Origin: Pseudomonas sp. FP198
GTDB lineage: Bacteria > Pseudomonadota > Gammaproteobacteria > Pseudomonadales > Pseudomonadaceae
Length of the DNA: 64,000 nt
NCBI RefSeq assembly: GCF_030687895.1
Contig: NZ_CP117452.1
Span: 3,861,501 to 3,925,500 of the forward strand
Direction: 5' to 3'
The notes beneath the pieces were generated by a model. It had not been told where the DNA came from. It searched no databases and saw only the letters and a program-made list of their open reading frames with translations. The translations under genes and the position numbers were made by a program. This document shows, piece after piece, positions 48,162-58,116 of this stretch (position 1 is its first letter; each line of letters starts with the position of its first letter).

Positions 48162-49358
48162 ATGAGCCTGTTTTCCGCTGTCGAATTGGCACCACGCGAC
48201 CCCATCCTGGGCCTCAACGAAGCTTTCAATGCCGACCCCCGTACCAATAAGGTCAACCTGGGCGTGGGTGTTTACTGCAACGAGGAAGGGCGCATTCCGT
48301 TGCTGCGCGCCGTGGTCGAAGCCGAGACGATTCGCGTGGCTCAGCACGTTTCCCGCGGTTACCTGCCGATCGACGGCATTGCCGCCTATGACCAGGCAGT
48401 CCAGACCCTGCTGTTCGGCAAGGACTCCCCGCTGATCGCATCGGGCCGCGTCATCACCACCCAGGCCGTGGGCGGCACGGGCGCACTGAAGATCGGTGCC
48501 GACTTCCTCAAGCAATTGCTGCCGGACGCGGTCGTGGCCATCAGCGACCCAAGCTGGGAAAACCACCGCGCGCTGTTCGAAACCGCCGGCTTCCCGGTGC
48601 AGAACTATCGTTACTACGACGCCGCTACCCACGACGTGAACCGCAGCGGCCTGCTGGAAGACCTCAACGCCCTGCCCGACCGTTCGATCGTCGTGCTGCA
48701 TGCCTGCTGCCACAACCCGACCGGCGTGGACCTGAGCCCGGAAGACTGGAAAAACGTCCTGGCGGTGGTCAAGGCCAAGAACCATGTGCCGTTCCTGGAC
48801 ATGGCCTACCAGGGCTTCGGCAAAGGCATCGACGAAGACGCGGCGGCCGTGCGCCTGTTCGCCGAGTCGGGCCTGACCTTCTTCGCCTCCAGCTCGTTCT
48901 CCAAGTCGTTCTCCCTGTACGGAGAGCGTGTCGGCGCGCTGTCGATCGTCAGCGAGTCGAAGGAAGAAAGCACCCGCGTGCTGTCCCAGGTCAAGCGCGT
49001 GATCCGCACCAACTACTCCAACCCGCCGACCCACGGCGCCAGTATCGTCGCCGCCGTGCTCAACAGCCCTGAGCTGCGCGCGCAGTGGGAAGAAGAGCTG
49101 GCCGAAATGCGCCTGCGCATTCGTGGCATGCGCGAGCAGATGGTCGACATGCTGGCCAAGGCCGCGCCGCATCACGACTTCAGCTTCGTCGCCCGCCAGA
49201 GCGGGATGTTCTCCTACTCCGGCCTCACCGTTGAACAAGTGACCCGCCTGCGCAACGAGTTCGGCATCTATGCCCTGGACACCGGCCGCATCTGCGTGGC
49301 CGCGTTGAACCAGAACAACATCGATGCGGTGACCAAGGCCATCGTCCAGGTGATCTGA
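48162..49358 (+). CDS. tyrB: Aromatic amino acid aminotransferase
   Basis: The ATG at 48162 (MSLFSAVELAPRDPILGLNEAF) gives 398 residues, the size of class I aspartate/aromatic aminotransferases. NLGVGVYCNEEGRIPLLRAV is the substrate-binding start, CCHNPTGVDLS carries the conserved Asn-Pro, and the PLP lysine is in SSSFSKSFSLYGERVGAL (near residue 246). It transfers amino groups between aromatic acids (or aspartate) and 2-oxoglutarate. The gene is divergent from uvrB. Confidence 0.88.
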   Translation: MSLFSAVELAPRDPILGLNEAFNADPRTNKVNLGVGVYCNEEGRIPLLRAVVEAETIRVAQHVSRGYLPIDGIAAYDQAVQTLLFGKDSPLIASGRVITTQAVGGTGALKIGADFLKQLLPDAVVAISDPSWENHRALFETAGFPVQNYRYYDAATHDVNRSGLLEDLNALPDRSIVVLHACCHNPTGVDLSPEDWKNVLAVVKAKNHVPFLDMAYQGFGKGIDEDAAAVRLFAESGLTFFASSSFSKSFSLYGERVGALSIVSESKEESTRVLSQVKRVIRTNYSNPPTHGASIVAAVLNSPELRAQWEEELAEMRLRIRGMREQMVDMLAKAAPHHDFSFVARQSGMFSYSGLTVEQVTRLRNEFGIYALDTGRICVAALNQNNIDAVTKAIVQVI

Positions 49359-49372
49359 CGCTCGATGAAATG

Positions 49373-49409
49373 AAAAACGGGAAGCCTTCGAGCTTCCCGT
49401 TTTTTTTCG
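49373..49409 (+). terminator. tyrB terminator
   Basis: AACGGGAAGC-CTTCGA-GCTTCCCGTT is followed by eight T, 14 bp past the aminotransferase stop. Confidence 0.9.
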
Positions 49410-49423
49410 GTTGAATCCGCCCC

Positions 49424-49556
49424 CCGTGGCGAGGGAGCTTGCTCCCGCTGGGCTGCAGAGCAGCCCCAAAATCAGCCGCCGCGGGATATCAGCCTGGTTG
49501 GTTGGAACAGCCTGGGGCTGCTTCGCAACCCAGCGGGAGCAAGCTCCCTCGCCACA
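49424..49556. repeat. Paired REP elements, second family
   Basis: GTGGCGAGGGAGCTTGCTCC with GGGCTGCAGAGCAGCCC, and the inverse with GGGAGCAAGCTCCCTCGCCAC, about 60 bp apart. Confidence 0.85.
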
Positions 49557-49596
49557 CAAGCGGACCACAAAGCAGCGAACGCAATGCTCGTCGAGC

Positions 49597-49824
49597 CTAC
49601 AGCTCCGTCGCCCGCTGGCTCGCCGCATCGTCGTAGATGACATACAACGACTCGGCGACCTGGCTCTTGATCGCCTTGGTACTTTCGAGCCCCAGGACAA
49701 AACCCTCGGCCTTGCCACCGGCGCGGTTCAGTTCTTCGGGGGTGCTGGCCTGGGTGATGGCGTCGTACAGTTTTTCAGCGTGAGGGCCCACGCCCTTGGG
49801 CAGACTGATCTGGGCGGTGCTCAT
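49597..49824 (-). CDS. Small conserved hypothetical protein
   Basis: The ATG at 49824 (MSTAQISLPKGVGPHAEKLY) gives 75 residues with no signal peptide. It has an alpha-helical layout, with polar helices around LYDAITQASTPEELNRAGGK and ESTKAIKSQVAESLYVIYD. Small proteins of this kind recur in Pseudomonas genomes but I know no function for this one. It lies in an 700-bp stretch with only tRNA-Asn and REPs around. Confidence 0.5.
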   Translation of the reverse strand: MSTAQISLPKGVGPHAEKLYDAITQASTPEELNRAGGKAEGFVLGLESTKAIKSQVAESLYVIYDDAASQRATEL

Positions 49825-50020
49825 AGGAACACCTTGGCGCAATCGATTGTGTGAAGTGGTAACAGATGGTTCATGGCGCGTCCCTTGATCTCGGCGAATG
49901 GCCGGCAGCGCGTCCTGCCACTTCCGGGCGTCCATGGTAGCCCTCTCTCGCCGTCGCGGTAACTGCCAATCGTTGATTGCTCACCGCTGGGCTTCAGGCC
50001 GCTCCGTGCGCAATAGATGC

Positions 50021-50048
50021 TTGACTTCTCTTTTCCAATCAGTAACAT
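50021..50048 (+). promoter_or_regulatory. tRNA-Asn promoter
   Basis: TTGACT (50021-50026) and TAACAT (50043-50048) are 16 bp apart, with a GC-rich discriminator (ACGCGCC). Confidence 0.75.
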
Positions 50049-50057
50049 ACGCGCCAT

Positions 50058-50133
<76 letters not shown>

Positions 50134-50147
50134 GACAGCAATAATCA

Positions 50148-50181
50148 AAGCCCCTGAATCTAAAGATCCAGGGGCTTTTTT
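50148..50181 (+). terminator. tRNA-Asn terminator
   Basis: AAGCCCCTG-loop-CAGGGGCTT is followed by TTTTTTG, 15 bp past tRNA-Asn. Confidence 0.88.
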
Positions 50182-50387
50182 GTGGGCGTTTTTCAGCCAA
50201 ACGGCGACTGATCGCCGCATACCGCCTGGCTGAGGTCGCTACCGGAACAATAATCTGGCGCCAACCAGGCACTATGGTCTGAATCCTGCTTTATTTTTCG
50301 ACGACTCAAGCTGTCACGAGCGTGTCATGGCAGTGCCGCAAACTGTCAACGTCCGCCGCCGCAGCTCATAACAACAAGGACGAAGCC

Positions 50388-50582
50388 ATGCCCACACAAA
50401 ATCCCCACCGCATCGTCGGCCTGTGCACTTCCAGCAAGGTCTACAACGTACTGACCGAGCTCAAGCACCTGGAAGGCCACCGCAGCGCCAAGTTCCTTTC
50501 CCTGCTCGCGGAAAACCTGGTTCGCAAGGGCCTGCTCAACGAACAGGAAGTGGTGCACATGCTCGACCTGGTGGTCGATTGA
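50388..50582 (+). CDS. Small conserved hypothetical protein
   Basis: The ATG at 50388 (MPTQNPHRIVGLCTSSKVYNV) gives 64 residues, with AAGGACGAAGCC just upstream as a weak ribosome binding site. Short helices with a basic middle (KHLEGHRSAKFLSLLAENLVRKG cut into two helices) and an acidic end suggest a soluble regulator or partner. I recognise no family. Confidence 0.5.
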   Translation: MPTQNPHRIVGLCTSSKVYNVLTELKHLEGHRSAKFLSLLAENLVRKGLLNEQEVVHMLDLVVD

Positions 50583-50671
50583 GCAGCATCGATTCCTACT
50601 ATTGAAGCGGTTGATTTTTCCCCATCCCGCATGAGCCGTAAGGTAACCCCATCGACTGATGGAGGTTTCCC

Positions 50672-50854
50672 ATGCCCAAGGTTCAAATCATGTCTGTCAT
50701 TGGCAGCGCCGTCCCCGCCCCACTTCGGGAGCGCGGACTGTTGGCTTGCTGGTATCTGGTGCAGGACGGCGTTACTGTCAGCGGTCCGCTGACTTCATTG
50801 CCCGCCGCCCAGGCCCTGTCACAACGTATCGGTCCGTACCTGTTGAGCGCCTAG
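50672..50854 (+). CDS. Small conserved hypothetical protein
   Basis: A 60-residue frame from the ATG at 50672 behind GGAGG. It has a beta-strand core with VQDGVTVSGPL and a C-terminal helix (PAAQALSQRIGPYLL). The stop overlaps the stop of the AI-2E gene on the other strand (4 bp). Function unknown. Confidence 0.5.
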   Translation: MPKVQIMSVIGSAVPAPLRERGLLACWYLVQDGVTVSGPLTSLPAAQALSQRIGPYLLSA

Positions 50855-51912
50855 GGCAACTGTACCCGCGGCTTGCCCTCGACGAACAGCGCCCAGCAGG
50901 ACATGAACAGCGCGGCGATCAGCGGCCCGATGACAAAACCATTGAGGCCAAATACGGCCAACCCGCCGAGCGTCGAAATCAGGACCATGTAGTCGGGCAT
51001 CTTGGTGTCCTTGCCGACGAGGATCGGGCGCAGGAAGTTGTCCACCAGGCCGATCACGAAGACCCCGAACAGCGCCAGCACCACGCCCTGCCAGATCGCC
51101 CCCGACAGCAGGAAATACACCGCCACCGGCACCCAGACAATGCCCGCCCCCACCGCCGGCAGCAGCGACAGGAACGCCATCAGCACCGCCCACGGCAGCA
51201 CCGTCGGGATACCCAGGATCCAGAAAATCAGGCCGCCCAAGGCGCCCTGGGTGATCGCCACCAACAGGTTGCCCTTCACCGTCGCCCGCACCACCCGGTT
51301 GAACTTCAATTGCAGGCGGCGCTTCTGGTGCTCGGCCAGCGGAACGGCCGAGCGCACCTTGCGGACCAGCTCCGCGCCGTCACGCAGGAAAAAGAACAAC
51401 AGGTAGAGCATCACGAAGAAGCTCACCAGGAACTGGAACGTACCCTGGCCGAAACTGAACGCCTGGGTGGCGAAAAATTCGCTGCCCTGCATGGCGCTCT
51501 TGACGATCTTGTCTCGCAAGCCACTCAGGTTGCCCAGGCCGAAGCGGTCGAGCAGGTGCTGGAAGAACGGCGGCAACGCCTCCTTGAAACGGGCCAGGTA
51601 ATCGGCGACGTCCAGCTCGCCACTTTCCAGGCTCTTGTACAGCGCCGCCCCTTCCTGGACGAGCAAGGTACTGATGACGATCACCGGCAAAATGGCGATC
51701 ACCACGCAGATACTCAGGGTGAACAGTGCCGTGACATTGCGCGGCCAGCCGAACTTGAACTGCAAGCGACGTTGCAGCGGCGCAAAGACGATGCCCAGGA
51801 TGACGGCCCAGAATACCGCCCCATAAAACGGCAGCAGAATCCAGACGAAGGCAATGCTGACCAGGATCAGCAACAGCATCTGCGACTTGTTTTGGAGGTT
51901 CTTTCGGTTCAT
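50851..51912 (-). CDS. AI-2E family transporter
   Basis: A 353-residue inner-membrane protein with about eight helices (pairs at residues 10-50 and 58-83, then more from 155 to 340). The family pattern shows in the PFYGAVFWAVILGIVFAPL start and the LSLLPAVGAGIVWVPVA loop. AI-2E proteins (YdiK, PerM, TqsA types) export or help export small molecules; the cargo of this one is not known. It overlaps the small gene before it in a tail-to-tail manner. Confidence 0.85.
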   Translation of the reverse strand: MNRKNLQNKSQMLLLILVSIAFVWILLPFYGAVFWAVILGIVFAPLQRRLQFKFGWPRNVTALFTLSICVVIAILPVIVISTLLVQEGAALYKSLESGELDVADYLARFKEALPPFFQHLLDRFGLGNLSGLRDKIVKSAMQGSEFFATQAFSFGQGTFQFLVSFFVMLYLLFFFLRDGAELVRKVRSAVPLAEHQKRRLQLKFNRVVRATVKGNLLVAITQGALGGLIFWILGIPTVLPWAVLMAFLSLLPAVGAGIVWVPVAVYFLLSGAIWQGVVLALFGVFVIGLVDNFLRPILVGKDTKMPDYMVLISTLGGLAVFGLNGFVIGPLIAALFMSCWALFVEGKPRVQLP

Positions 51913-52069
51913 GTGCTTTCCATGTCATTGGCAGATAGACGTTAGTCCGCCAGGACTCGCCGGAGTGCCGTCGCGTCTGCCATATGCCGGCATTCGAGCA
52001 CGAGTCGGGGGATGGGCATGTGGTTCGGGCTGTTGATGCGCGATGCGCGCGAGCTGCCTGCCTGATTAC

Positions 52070-52203
52070 TGTGGCGAGGGGATTTATCCCCGCTGGGCTG
52101 CGAAGCAGCCCCTAAGACAGACTGCGCGGAACATCAGGCAAGTCGTATTGGCTTTTTTTGGGGCCGCTTCGCAGCCCAACGGGGATAAATCCCCTCGCCA
52201 CAA
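52070..52203. repeat. Paired REP elements, second family
   Basis: GTGGCGAGGGGATTTATCCC with GGGCTGCGAAGCAGCCC, and the inverse GGGGATAAATCCCCTCGCCA. Confidence 0.85.
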
Positions 52204-52246
52204 CAGTGCATGACATGAATCGACGGAACGATTTGCCCGGCAGAAA

Positions 52247-52339
52247 CTGCCGAAGGCTGCGATCCTCCGCTTCCGATAGGGCCTGGTAGCCCAGGCGAAA
52301 ACATCTGGATCGAAAGCGAAAGATCGCAGCCTTCGGCAG
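52247..52339. repeat. Inverted repeat of a third family
   Basis: CTGCCGAAGGCTGCGATC at 52247-52264 and its exact complement GATCGCAGCCTTCGGCAG at 52322-52339 enclose about 57 bp. The sequence differs from both REP families in the window and could fold to a long hairpin downstream of the chemoreceptor gene. Confidence 0.8.
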
Positions 52340-52356
52340 CTCCTGCTGCGCTCGGA

Positions 52357-54036
52357 TCAGATCCGGAACTGCCCCACCAGTTTGCCCAGGCGCTGACCCA
52401 GATCAGCCAGGCTGCGGGAAGTCTGGGCGCTGAGCTGGGTTTCGTCGGCGACAGTGTCCACCGCCACGGCGATCTGATGCACGCTACGGTTGATTTCTTC
52501 AGCCACCGCGGTCTGCTCTTCGGCGGCGCTGGCGATCTGGGCGTTCATCGAGTTGATGGTGCCGATCAGTTGCGCCATGGTGTCCAGGGAAGCGCCCGCC
52601 TCGTTGGCCCGTTCCGAGGTGCCGTCACCGGCCTCGCTGGAACGGCGCATCGCTTCCACCGCGGCATGCGTACCCGATTGCAGGCGATCGATCATGCCCT
52701 GGATTTCCTGGGTGCTTTGCTGGGTCCGGCTGGCGAGGGCGCGGACTTCGTCGGCCACCACCGCAAACCCGCGGCCCGCCTCACCGGCACGCGCAGCCTC
52801 GATGGCCGCGTTGAGCGCCAGCAGGTTGGTCTGCTCGGCAATCGAACGGATCACACCGAGTACGCTGACAATCGAGGCCACGTCCTGTTGCAGGCTGTCC
52901 AGGGACACGCCGCTGCTGCGGATATCGTTCACCAGCGCATGAATCTGCTGGATGCTGCCGGCCACCACGCGCTTGGCGGACTGGCCTTCTTCATCGGTCT
53001 GCTGCGCCGCAACGGCTGCACCCTGGGCACTGCGGGCAACTTCCTGGGCGGCGGAGGACATTTCGTTGATCGCCGTGGCGACCTGATCGGTCTCGTGGCG
53101 CTGGCGCTCCATGGCCTGCTCGGAACGCTGGGCCTGCTCGGACACCTGCGTCACCAGGCCGGTCAGTTGCGAGGTCATGTCGGTGATCTGCCGCACCAGG
53201 CCGTGGATCTTGTCGACGAAGCGGTTGAAGGAACCGGCCAGTTGGCCCAGTTCGTCCTGGCTGGTAATCGCCAGGCGCCGGGTCAGGTCGCCCTCGCCCG
53301 CGGCGATGTCATCGAGGTTGTCCTTCATCAGGTGCAGAGGACGCAGGATGGTATTGGCGAGCACCAGGCCGACCACCGCGATCACCAGCAGCACCACGGC
53401 GGCGATCCCGACGATACTCAGGATCACGCCCTGCAGGCGATCGTGGACCTTGGCTTCCACCAGCGCCACCTGGCCTTCGATGCCGTCCAGGTTGACCGAG
53501 CTGCCGACCGCCAGGTCCCACTTGGCCAGGTATTCGGTGTAGCCGAGCTTGGGCACCAGGTCCTTGCTACCGGGCAGCGGTGAGCTGTATTCCAGATAAT
53601 GCGTGCCGTCCTTGGCGACTTTCACCAGGTCGCGGTTGACGTAGACACCGTTCGGGTCGCGGTTGTCCTTGAAACTCTTGCCCACGCCGTCGGGGCTGTT
53701 GGCCTTGAACAGGCGAATGGTCTCGGAGTCGTAGCCGAAGAAGTAGCCGTCCTTGCCGTAGCTGATGTTCGACAGCAACTTGATTGCCTGGGCGCGCGCC
53801 TCGTTATCGCCAGGCGCGGCGGCATCGTAGAGCGGCTTGATGGCGGTAAGGCCGACCGCGACGTAATTCTGCAGCGTGGCCTTGGCTTCACTGAGCAGAC
53901 GTTCGCGGGTTTGCTGGACTTCCTTGCTGGCCTGTTCCTTCAAGATGAACGCCGTGGTCAGGCTGATGATCACCGCGGACAGCAATACCGGCAGAATTGC
54001 CAGGGACAGGACTTTAGCCTTCAGACTCAGGCGCAT
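52357..54036 (-). CDS. Methyl-accepting chemotaxis protein with Cache sensor
   Basis: The ATG at 54036 (MRLSLKAKVLSLAILPVLLS) gives 559 residues. One membrane helix (about 8-31), a periplasmic sCache-type sensor (about 38-195, with SYGKDGYFFGYDSETIRLFKANSPDG), a second helix (about 195-220), a HAMP domain (about 222-275) and the signalling domain with the tip motif EVRALASRTQQSTQEIQGMID. Cache chemoreceptors of Pseudomonas sense organic acids and amino acids; the ligand cannot be read here. The frame's extra upstream residues are rejected as non-coding. Confidence 0.9.
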   Translation of the reverse strand: MRLSLKAKVLSLAILPVLLSAVIISLTTAFILKEQASKEVQQTRERLLSEAKATLQNYVAVGLTAIKPLYDAAAPGDNEARAQAIKLLSNISYGKDGYFFGYDSETIRLFKANSPDGVGKSFKDNRDPNGVYVNRDLVKVAKDGTHYLEYSSPLPGSKDLVPKLGYTEYLAKWDLAVGSSVNLDGIEGQVALVEAKVHDRLQGVILSIVGIAAVVLLVIAVVGLVLANTILRPLHLMKDNLDDIAAGEGDLTRRLAITSQDELGQLAGSFNRFVDKIHGLVRQITDMTSQLTGLVTQVSEQAQRSEQAMERQRHETDQVATAINEMSSAAQEVARSAQGAAVAAQQTDEEGQSAKRVVAGSIQQIHALVNDIRSSGVSLDSLQQDVASIVSVLGVIRSIAEQTNLLALNAAIEAARAGEAGRGFAVVADEVRALASRTQQSTQEIQGMIDRLQSGTHAAVEAMRRSSEAGDGTSERANEAGASLDTMAQLIGTINSMNAQIASAAEEQTAVAEEINRSVHQIAVAVDTVADETQLSAQTSRSLADLGQRLGKLVGQFRI

Positions 54037-54151
54037 GCTGTTCACTCTTGTTGGTTTTATGGCGTGGTTAGCTGGGTTAACGGCAGCGCACGATAAAACT
54101 GTAGGACAAGGTGGACAGCCGGTTGGCAGGGTCGCTGGATTCACGGGCCCC

Positions 54152-54243
54152 ATCGCGAGCACGCTAGCTCCCACAGGGTTCGGTGGTGTCCACAACTGCT
54201 GTGTTCACACCGATCCGCTGTGGGAGCGAGCCTGCTCGCGAAG
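54152..54243. repeat. Paired REP elements
   Basis: ATCGCGAGCACGCTAGCTCC (degraded) and GTGGGAGCGAGCCTGCTCGC face each other between the antiporter and chemoreceptor genes. Confidence 0.8.
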
Positions 54244-54264
54244 AAGACAACCCGGTCGCTGAAG

Positions 54265-55584
54265 CTACAACACCATCGCCGCCACCCAACCAAACGCCAG
54301 CAATGGCAGGTTGTAGTGGAGGAAGGTCGGGACCACGGTGTCCCAGATGTGGTGATGCTGGCCGTCGATGTTCAGGCCGGAGGTCGGGCCGAGGGTCGAA
54401 TCCGAGGCAGGCGAGCCGGCATCGCCCAGGGCGCCAGCGGTGCCGACGATGCAGACGATCGCCAGCGGGCTGAAACCCAGTTGCAGGCACAGCGGCACAA
54501 AAATGGTCGCCAGGATCGGCACCGTGGAAAACGACGAGCCGATCCCCATCGTCACCAGCAGCCCGACCAGCAACATCAACAGCGCACCGATGCCCTTGTT
54601 GTGGCCGATCCAGGCCGCCGAGGTTTCCACCAGGCTTTGCACCTCACCGGTGGCCTTCATCACTTCGGCGAAGCCCGAGGCGGCGATCATGATGAAGCCG
54701 ATCATCGCCATCATCTTCATGCCTTCGGTGAACAGGTCGTCCGTCTCGCGCCAGCGCACCACGCCCGACACCGAGAAAATCAGGAAACCGGCCAGGGCGC
54801 CGATGATCATCGAATCGAGCAAGAGCTGGATGGCGAATGCCGCCGCGATTGCCAACCCGGCCACCAGCAGGCTCAACGGGTTGTAGCGCACGGCCACCTG
54901 CTCGGCCTTGGCGATCTTTTTCAGGTCGTAGACGCGTTTCTTCCGGTAGCTGATAAACGACAGCAGCAGCCCGAAGACCATGCCCAGCGCCGGGATGCCC
55001 ATGGCATGGGTGACGTTGATGCCACTGACATCGACCCCGCTGCGGGCGATGTTGGCGAGCAGGATTTCGTTGAGGAAGATGTTGCCGAAGCCCACCGGCA
55101 GGAACATGTAGGGGGTGATCAGGCCGAAAGTCATGACACAGGCGATCAGCCGACGGTCGAGTTGCAGCTTGGTCAGCACATAAAGCAGTGGCGGCACCAG
55201 CAGCGGAATGAAGGCAATATGGATCGGCAGGATATTCTGCGAGGCCACCGCGACCGTACCCAGCAGGCCGATCAACAGCCATTTGACGCTGGTGCCGCCA
55301 GCCGCGTCCTGGCGGTCGACCATGGCCAGGACCTTGTCGGCCAAGGCATGGGCCATGCCGGACTTGGCAATCGCCACCGCAAAGGCGCCCAGCAGAGCGT
55401 AGGACAACGCCACCGTCGCGCCGCCGCCAAGGCCCGCGTTGAAGGCCTTGAGTGTTGCCTCGATCCCCAGGCCGCCTACCAGGCCACCCACCAGCGCGCC
55501 GATAATCAGCGCGATCACCACATGCACGCGGGACAGGCTGAGCACCAGCATGACGCCAACCGCGGCAATTACTGCATTTATCAT
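54265..55584 (-). CDS. Na+/H+ antiporter-family membrane protein
   Basis: The ATG at 55584 ([21 protein letters not shown]) gives 439 residues with about eleven membrane helices. The pattern fits the YuiF/Na_H_antiporter family of the ion transporter superfamily: [19 protein letters not shown], a helix break at [11 protein letters not shown], and [24 protein letters not shown], ending with [19 protein letters not shown]. Members exchange sodium for protons or carry small organic ions; the true substrate is open. It stands alone as an REP-flanked gene. Confidence 0.8.
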   Translation of the reverse strand: MINAVIAAVGVMLVLSLSRVHVVIALIIGALVGGLVGGLGIEATLKAFNAGLGGGATVALSYALLGAFAVAIAKSGMAHALADKVLAMVDRQDAAGGTSVKWLLIGLLGTVAVASQNILPIHIAFIPLLVPPLLYVLTKLQLDRRLIACVMTFGLITPYMFLPVGFGNIFLNEILLANIARSGVDVSGINVTHAMGIPALGMVFGLLLSFISYRKKRVYDLKKIAKAEQVAVRYNPLSLLVAGLAIAAAFAIQLLLDSMIIGALAGFLIFSVSGVVRWRETDDLFTEGMKMMAMIGFIMIAASGFAEVMKATGEVQSLVETSAAWIGHNKGIGALLMLLVGLLVTMGIGSSFSTVPILATIFVPLCLQLGFSPLAIVCIVGTAGALGDAGSPASDSTLGPTSGLNIDGQHHHIWDTVVPTFLHYNLPLLAFGWVAAMVL

Positions 55585-55719
55585 CGTTACCTCAAAGCAC
55601 AGCGATGGAAAGCCACCGGACAAAAAGGTCGCGACTTTGCAGCAAGCGGCGGCAAGCTGCAAGGGTCATGCGGCGGGTTTTGCAATCACTCGCAGCGTTT
55701 GAATCCACCACATTGCCCC

Positions 55720-55809
55720 TGTGGGAGCGAGCTTGCTCGCGATGGCGTCGGGTCAGTTACAAAAGTATCGACTGACAAGCCGCTATCGCGAGCAAGCTCG
55801 CTCCCACAG
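55720..55809. repeat. Paired REP elements
   Basis: GTGGGAGCGAGCTTGCTCGC and CTATCGCGAGCAAGCTCGCT face each other between the antiporter and the sensor kinase genes. Confidence 0.85.
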
Positions 55810-55826
55810 GAGATGCGGCCATGATT

Positions 55827-57140
55827 TCAGCGCTTGGGCAGCTCAATCATTACTTGCAACCCGCCCCACTCGCTGTCGCCCAACGCCAATGTCCCACCCC
55901 AGGTGTCGACGATGTCGCGCACGATGCCCAGCCCCAGGCCATGGCCGTCGGTCTGCTCATCCAGGCGCGTACCGCGGCTGAAGACCTGGTCGCGGCGATC
56001 CGGCGGGATGCCGGGGCCATCGTCTTCCACTGCCAGGTGGAAACCCACGAGCGTCTCGCTCACGGTCAGGCGCACTTCGGCATCAGCCCATTTGCAGGCG
56101 TTGTCCAGCAGGTTGCCCAGCAGTTCCAGCAGGTCTTCCCGATCCCAGGGCAGGTGCAAGCCGGGCGGCGCGACATAAGCCAGATGCAGATGCTCGCCGT
56201 GGATCATGTTCAACGTCGCGAGCAATCCCGGCAGTTCGGCGTCGCAATCCAAATGCGCGCCGGGCAAGGCATCGCCGGACAGGCGGGCACGGTTGAGTTC
56301 GCGGTTCAGGCGCTGGCGAACCTGCTCGAGTTGATCCAGCAGCAACTTGCGCAGCTCCGGATAAGGGTCGAGCTTCTCGTTCGACGCCAGGCTCTGCAGC
56401 ACCGCCAGAGGTGTCTTCAAGGCATGGCCAAGGTTACCCAGGGCGTTGCGCGAACGCTTGAGGCTGTCTTCGGTATGGGCCAGCAAATGGTTGATCTGCG
56501 CCACCAGCGGCTCCAGTTCCCTGGGCACTTGTTCGTCGAGTTGTGAACGCTGGCCCCGTTGCAGTTGGGCAATCTGCTCCCGGGCCCTCTCCAACGGCCG
56601 CAAGGCGCGCTGCACCGTGAGCCGCTGCAACAGCAGGATCAGCAGCAACCCCGCCAAGCCGAGGCCGAGGCCGACCTGCTGCATCCGCAGGAAGCTGTCA
56701 CGCACAGGCGTGTAGTCCTGCGCTACGCTGATGGAAATCGCCTGGCCCAGGCGCCGGTAGTCAGTGCGCAGCACCAGCAGTTTCTGGCCTTCGGGACCCA
56801 GTTGCAGGTTGCTGTGCAGCCCCGGATGGTCGAGCCGCGGCAGTTCCTGGTCCCAGAGGGAACGGGAGCGCCAATGCTCGTCGGCAAAATCGATGCGGAA
56901 ATAATGCCCGGAAAACGGCCGCAGGTAAGCCGGCGACAAGCGTCGCTCGTCCAGTTGCAACCCTTGCGGGCCACGGACCAGGGCCACCAGCAGGTTCTCG
57001 CTGTCATTGCGCAACCCGGCTTCGAGGTAGCGCTGCAAACCCAACTCGAACAGCCACAAACTGGTCTGCGCGAGCACCAGGCCGACCACCACCATCACCC
57101 CGATCAGGCCCAGGCTCAGGCGCCGCTGGATGGATCTCAC
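55827..57140 (-). CDS. Sensor histidine kinase
   Basis: A 437-residue membrane kinase with two helices (residues 10-33 and 155-172) around a periplasmic sensor of about 120 residues. The phospho-acceptor His is in [15 protein letters not shown], the ATP-binding domain has a [11 protein letters not shown]-box, and [28 protein letters not shown] and IVDTWGG complete it. The type is PhoQ-like. It overlaps the regulator gene by 4 bp, so the two are made together. Confidence 0.88.
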   Translation of the reverse strand: MRSIQRRLSLGLIGVMVVVGLVLAQTSLWLFELGLQRYLEAGLRNDSENLLVALVRGPQGLQLDERRLSPAYLRPFSGHYFRIDFADEHWRSRSLWDQELPRLDHPGLHSNLQLGPEGQKLLVLRTDYRRLGQAISISVAQDYTPVRDSFLRMQQVGLGLGLAGLLLILLLQRLTVQRALRPLERAREQIAQLQRGQRSQLDEQVPRELEPLVAQINHLLAHTEDSLKRSRNALGNLGHALKTPLAVLQSLASNEKLDPYPELRKLLLDQLEQVRQRLNRELNRARLSGDALPGAHLDCDAELPGLLATLNMIHGEHLHLAYVAPPGLHLPWDREDLLELLGNLLDNACKWADAEVRLTVSETLVGFHLAVEDDGPGIPPDRRDQVFSRGTRLDEQTDGHGLGLGIVRDIVDTWGGTLALGDSEWGGLQVMIELPKR

Positions 57141-57805
57141 TGCGCCTGCCCGCCGAACAGGTAGCCCTGGCCGCGACGGGTTTCGATCACGCTGCGTCCG
57201 AGCTTGCGGCGCAGGTGATTGACGTGGACTTCCAGCACATTCGAATCGCGCTCGGTTTCACCGTCATAAAGATGCTCGGCGAGGTGGCTCTTGGAAAGGA
57301 TCTGCTCGGGGTGGAGCATGAAATAGCGCAGCAGCCTGAATTCGGCGGCGGTCAGCTGGATCTCGGCGCCGTCGCGAATCACGCATTGCCGGCCTTCGTC
57401 CAGGTGCAACCCCGCTGCTTGCAGCGTCGGCTGGTTGACCTGGCCATGGGAGCGACGCAGTAGTGCCTGGATGCGCAGGTGCAGCTCTTCGGGGTGAAAG
57501 GGTTTGGTCAGGTAATCATCGGCGCCGGCCTTGAGCCCTTCGATGCGCTCGGCCCAGGAGCCTCGCGCGGTGAGGATCAGTACCGGGGTGGTCAAGCCGC
57601 CAGCGCGCCATTGCGCCAGCACCTCGAGCCCCGGCACCCCTGGCAGCCCAAGGTCGAGAATGATCAGGTCGTAGGGCTCGCTGCTGCCCTGATACACCGC
57701 GTCGCGCCCGTCGGCGAGCCAATCGACCGCGTAGCCCTGCCGGGCGAGCCCGGCCATCAGTTCGTCGGCCAGGGGAACATGGTCTTCCACCAGTAGCAGG
57801 CGCAT
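57137..57805 (-). CDS. OmpR-family response regulator
   Basis: A 222-residue two-domain regulator. Receiver domain (1-120) with the phosphorylated Asp51 in [10 protein letters not shown] and Lys in TKPFHP (near 100). Winged-helix DNA-binding domain (125-220) with VNHLRRKLG and RGQGYLF. The start overlaps the stop of the PepSY gene by one base, so it is in one operon with the two PepSY genes and the kinase. Its targets are not known; PhoP/QseB-type regulators in this family respond to cations or antimicrobial peptides. Confidence 0.9.
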   Translation of the reverse strand: MRLLLVEDHVPLADELMAGLARQGYAVDWLADGRDAVYQGSSEPYDLIILDLGLPGVPGLEVLAQWRAGGLTTPVLILTARGSWAERIEGLKAGADDYLTKPFHPEELHLRIQALLRRSHGQVNQPTLQAAGLHLDEGRQCVIRDGAEIQLTAAEFRLLRYFMLHPEQILSKSHLAEHLYDGETERDSNVLEVHVNHLRRKLGRSVIETRRGQGYLFGGQAQ

Positions 57806-58116
57806 CAGTCTTCCTTATCTTTGAGTAAACGGCCGGTCGCGGCCTCCAGGTCCAGTTCGCGCACGACGCCGTCGGTGTCCAGCAGCTCGACTTCGTAGAT
57901 GTAGATGCCGTGCTTTTCTTCCAGCTCGGCTTCCAGCAACTTGGCGCCAGGGTGGAGGTCCAGCGCCTGTTGCAGCAGATGCTCCAAGGGCAGGATCACG
58001 CCCTGCTGGCGCAGTTGCAGGGCTTCGTCCTGGTCCAGGTCGCGGGCCACGGCCACCGAACAACACACCAGCAGCGCCAGCGCCCAACGGTTGCGGGCGC
58101 GCAGATTAAGCTTCAT
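57805..58116 (-). CDS. Exported PepSY-domain protein
   Basis: The ATG at 58116 gives 103 residues with a signal peptide (to SVAVA near residue 23). The body is one PepSY domain with [43 protein letters not shown] and a [11 protein letters not shown] end. PepSY domains act as inhibitory or sensing units, often in the periplasm. The start overlaps the stop of the first PepSY gene by one base, and the stop overlaps the regulator start. Confidence 0.8.
   Translation of the reverse strand: MKLNLRARNRWALALLVCCSVAVARDLDQDEALQLRQQGVILPLEHLLQQALDLHPGAKLLEAELEEKHGIYIYEVELLDTDGVVRELDLEAATGRLLKDKED

Larger units (their letters stand above)
51913..52356. other. Intergenic region with two repeat families
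   Basis: Between the AI-2E and chemoreceptor genes there are no supported genes. It holds the REP pair at 52070-52203 and the inverted repeat at 52247-52339, with ordinary spacer otherwise. Confidence 0.6.
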
